NCBI GenBank assembly: GCA_023390875.1
Contig: JAEWCA010000453.1
Span: 1-6,388, forward strand
Source of the DNA: Actinomycetes bacterium
GTDB taxonomy: Bacteria > Actinomycetota > Actinomycetes > Actinomycetales > Cellulomonadaceae
DNA length: 6,388 nucleotides
Reading direction: 5' to 3'
The position numbers were made by a program, and so were the translations under genes. Shown in pieces: positions 5,578 to 6,388 of this stretch; the first letter of the stretch is position 1, and every line of letters begins with the position of its first letter. The notes under the pieces were generated by a model, which had not been told where the DNA came from, did not search any database, and was given only the letters and a program-made list of their open reading frames with translations.

Positions 5578-6158
5578 CCACCACCGACGACGACCTCACC
5601 CGCCTCCGCACCCGCCTGGCCACCGCCGCGCTCGCGGACGGCACGCTCGACGTCGCCTACCGCACGGTCGACAGCCCGGTCGGCCCGCTGCTCCTCGCCC
5701 GCACGCCCGCCGGCCTGGTCCGCGTCGCGTTCGCGGTGCAGGACCACGACGCCGTGCTGCAGTCCCTCGCCGACACGGTCAGCCCGCGCGTCCTGCGGGC
5801 GGCGGCACCGTTCGACGACGTGGTCCGCGAGCTCGACGAGTACTTCGCGGGTCGCCGCCGCACGTTCGACGTGCCGCTCGACCTGCGGCTGCTGCACGGC
5901 TTCCGCCGGACCGTCGTGGAGCACCTGCCGGACATCCCGTACGGGGTCACCGCGAGCTACGCCGACGTGGCCGCGTCGACGGGCAGCCCGCGGGCCGTCC
6001 GCGCGGTCGGCACGGCGTGCGCGCTCAACCCGCTGCCGCTCGTGCTGCCGTGCCACCGGGTCGTGCGGTCGGACGGCACGCCCGGCCGGTACGCGGGCGG
6101 CGACGCCGCCAAGCTGACGCTGCTCGCGCTCGAGACGGCTGTCGGCACGGCGGCGTAG
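5574..6158 (+). CDS. ogt: Methylated-DNA-[protein]-cysteine S-methyltransferase (Ogt/MGMT type)
   Basis: The protein has 194 residues. GTG at 5574 overlaps the sigma factor stop and follows AAGGAG by about 7 nt. It removes O6-alkyl groups from guanine in DNA by stoichiometric, suicidal transfer to its own cysteine. The active site LPCHRVVR has C160. The arginine finger R143 in RAVG lies 17 residues before it, exactly as R128 and C145 in human MGMT. N152 and E187 also fall at the spacing of human N137 and E172. An N-terminal Ogt-like ribonuclease-fold domain (about 25-105, from VDSPVGPLLLARTPAGLVRV on) precedes the helix-turn-helix methyltransferase domain. A short acidic/polar extension (1-20) leads the protein. 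No Ada-type zinc or AraC domain is present. Translational coupling to the sigma factor suggests joint expression. The symbol rests on domain layout and could equally be written mgmt. Confidence 0.95.
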   Translation: MTTTDDDLTRLRTRLATAALADGTLDVAYRTVDSPVGPLLLARTPAGLVRVAFAVQDHDAVLQSLADTVSPRVLRAAAPFDDVVRELDEYFAGRRRTFDVPLDLRLLHGFRRTVVEHLPDIPYGVTASYADVAASTGSPRAVRAVGTACALNPLPLVLPCHRVVRSDGTPGRYAGGDAAKLTLLALETAVGTAA

Positions 6159-6168
6159 CGTCGAGGCC

Positions 6169-6388
6169 ATGTGCCGGAACATCACGAACCTGCGCGGGCT
6201 CGAGCCGCCCGCGACGTCCGAGGAGATCGAGGCCGCGTCGCGCCAGTACGTGCGCAAGGTGACGGGCGTCCAGACGCTCAGCGCCGCGACGCGCGACCCG
6301 TTCGAGGCCGCCGTCGCGGAGGTCGCCGCGATCACCGCGCGGCTGCTCGCCGAGCTGCCCGAGCGGCGTCAGCCGCCCGCGTCGGTGC
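6169..6388 (+). CDS. DUF2277 family protein, 3' end truncated by window edge
   Basis: ATG at 6169 opens a frame that runs 73 codons to the right edge without a stop. The protein starts MCRNITNLRGLEPPATSEEI and continues with the helical segments AASRQYVRKVTG and FEAAVAEVAAITARLLAELP. This matches the small DUF2277 family, which is typically 80-95 residues, begins with the invariant-looking MCRNI and has a conserved LEPPAT/FEPPAT stretch. Most of the domain is therefore present. The function is unknown. It starts 10 nt after the methyltransferase stop, with GAGG only 2 nt before the ATG, so it may be the third gene of the sigma-methyltransferase unit, translated by coupling or from a poor ribosome site. 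Confidence 0.9.
   Translation, partial: MCRNITNLRGLEPPATSEEIEAASRQYVRKVTGVQTLSAATRDPFEAAVAEVAAITARLLAELPERRQPPASV

Overview
The window is very GC-rich, with G/C-ending codons throughout, frequent GTG starts and 4-nt start/stop overlaps. This fits a high-GC actinomycete. The gene content suggests a Cellulomonas-like member of the Micrococcales, but that is only an inference. No RNA genes, insertion sequences, CRISPR arrays or long repeats were seen.

Layout. Positions 1-441 (minus) hold a nearly complete universal stress protein gene whose C-terminal end runs off the left edge. Positions 442-573 are a regulatory-looking gap with several short inverted repeats, one resembling a DosR/DevR box. 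Positions 574-5004 (minus) hold a tightly packed four-gene operon. Transcribed from right to left, it encodes a pirin-family cupin, a response regulator receiver fused to a glutaredoxin-like module and a thioredoxin-reductase-like flavoprotein, a soluble histidine kinase with a cyclic-nucleotide-binding-like N-terminal domain, and a small UBP-type zinc-finger protein. Every junction in this operon is a 4-nt GTGA or ATGA overlap. Positions 5005-5085 separate the divergent units. Positions 5086-6158 (plus) hold a two-gene unit, also joined by GTGA: an ECF-like sigma factor and an Ogt-type methylated-DNA-cysteine methyltransferase. The right edge (6169-6388) is the 5' part of a DUF2277 gene.

How the genes may work together. 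The kinase and the receiver-flavoprotein look like a cognate two-component pair whose output is an oxidoreductase rather than a DNA-binding domain. The flavoprotein keeps the FAD-binding motifs but lacks the CxxC of true thioredoxin reductases, and its glutaredoxin-like module also lacks cysteines, so it cannot do ordinary dithiol exchange. The CNB-like domain lacks the usual cAMP-contacting residues. With a pirin and a UBP zinc finger locked into the same operon, this is a coherent but functionally unexplained redox-signalling cassette. NCBI-style names such as 'fused response regulator/thioredoxin-disulfide reductase' are known to me for this protein type; its function, and that of the four-gene set, are not. 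The sigma factor and methyltransferase look like a separate alkylation-repair unit.

Separately, from about 2.8 to 5.64 kb the plus strand is markedly C-rich whichever strand is coding. The preferred third-position base therefore switches between genes.
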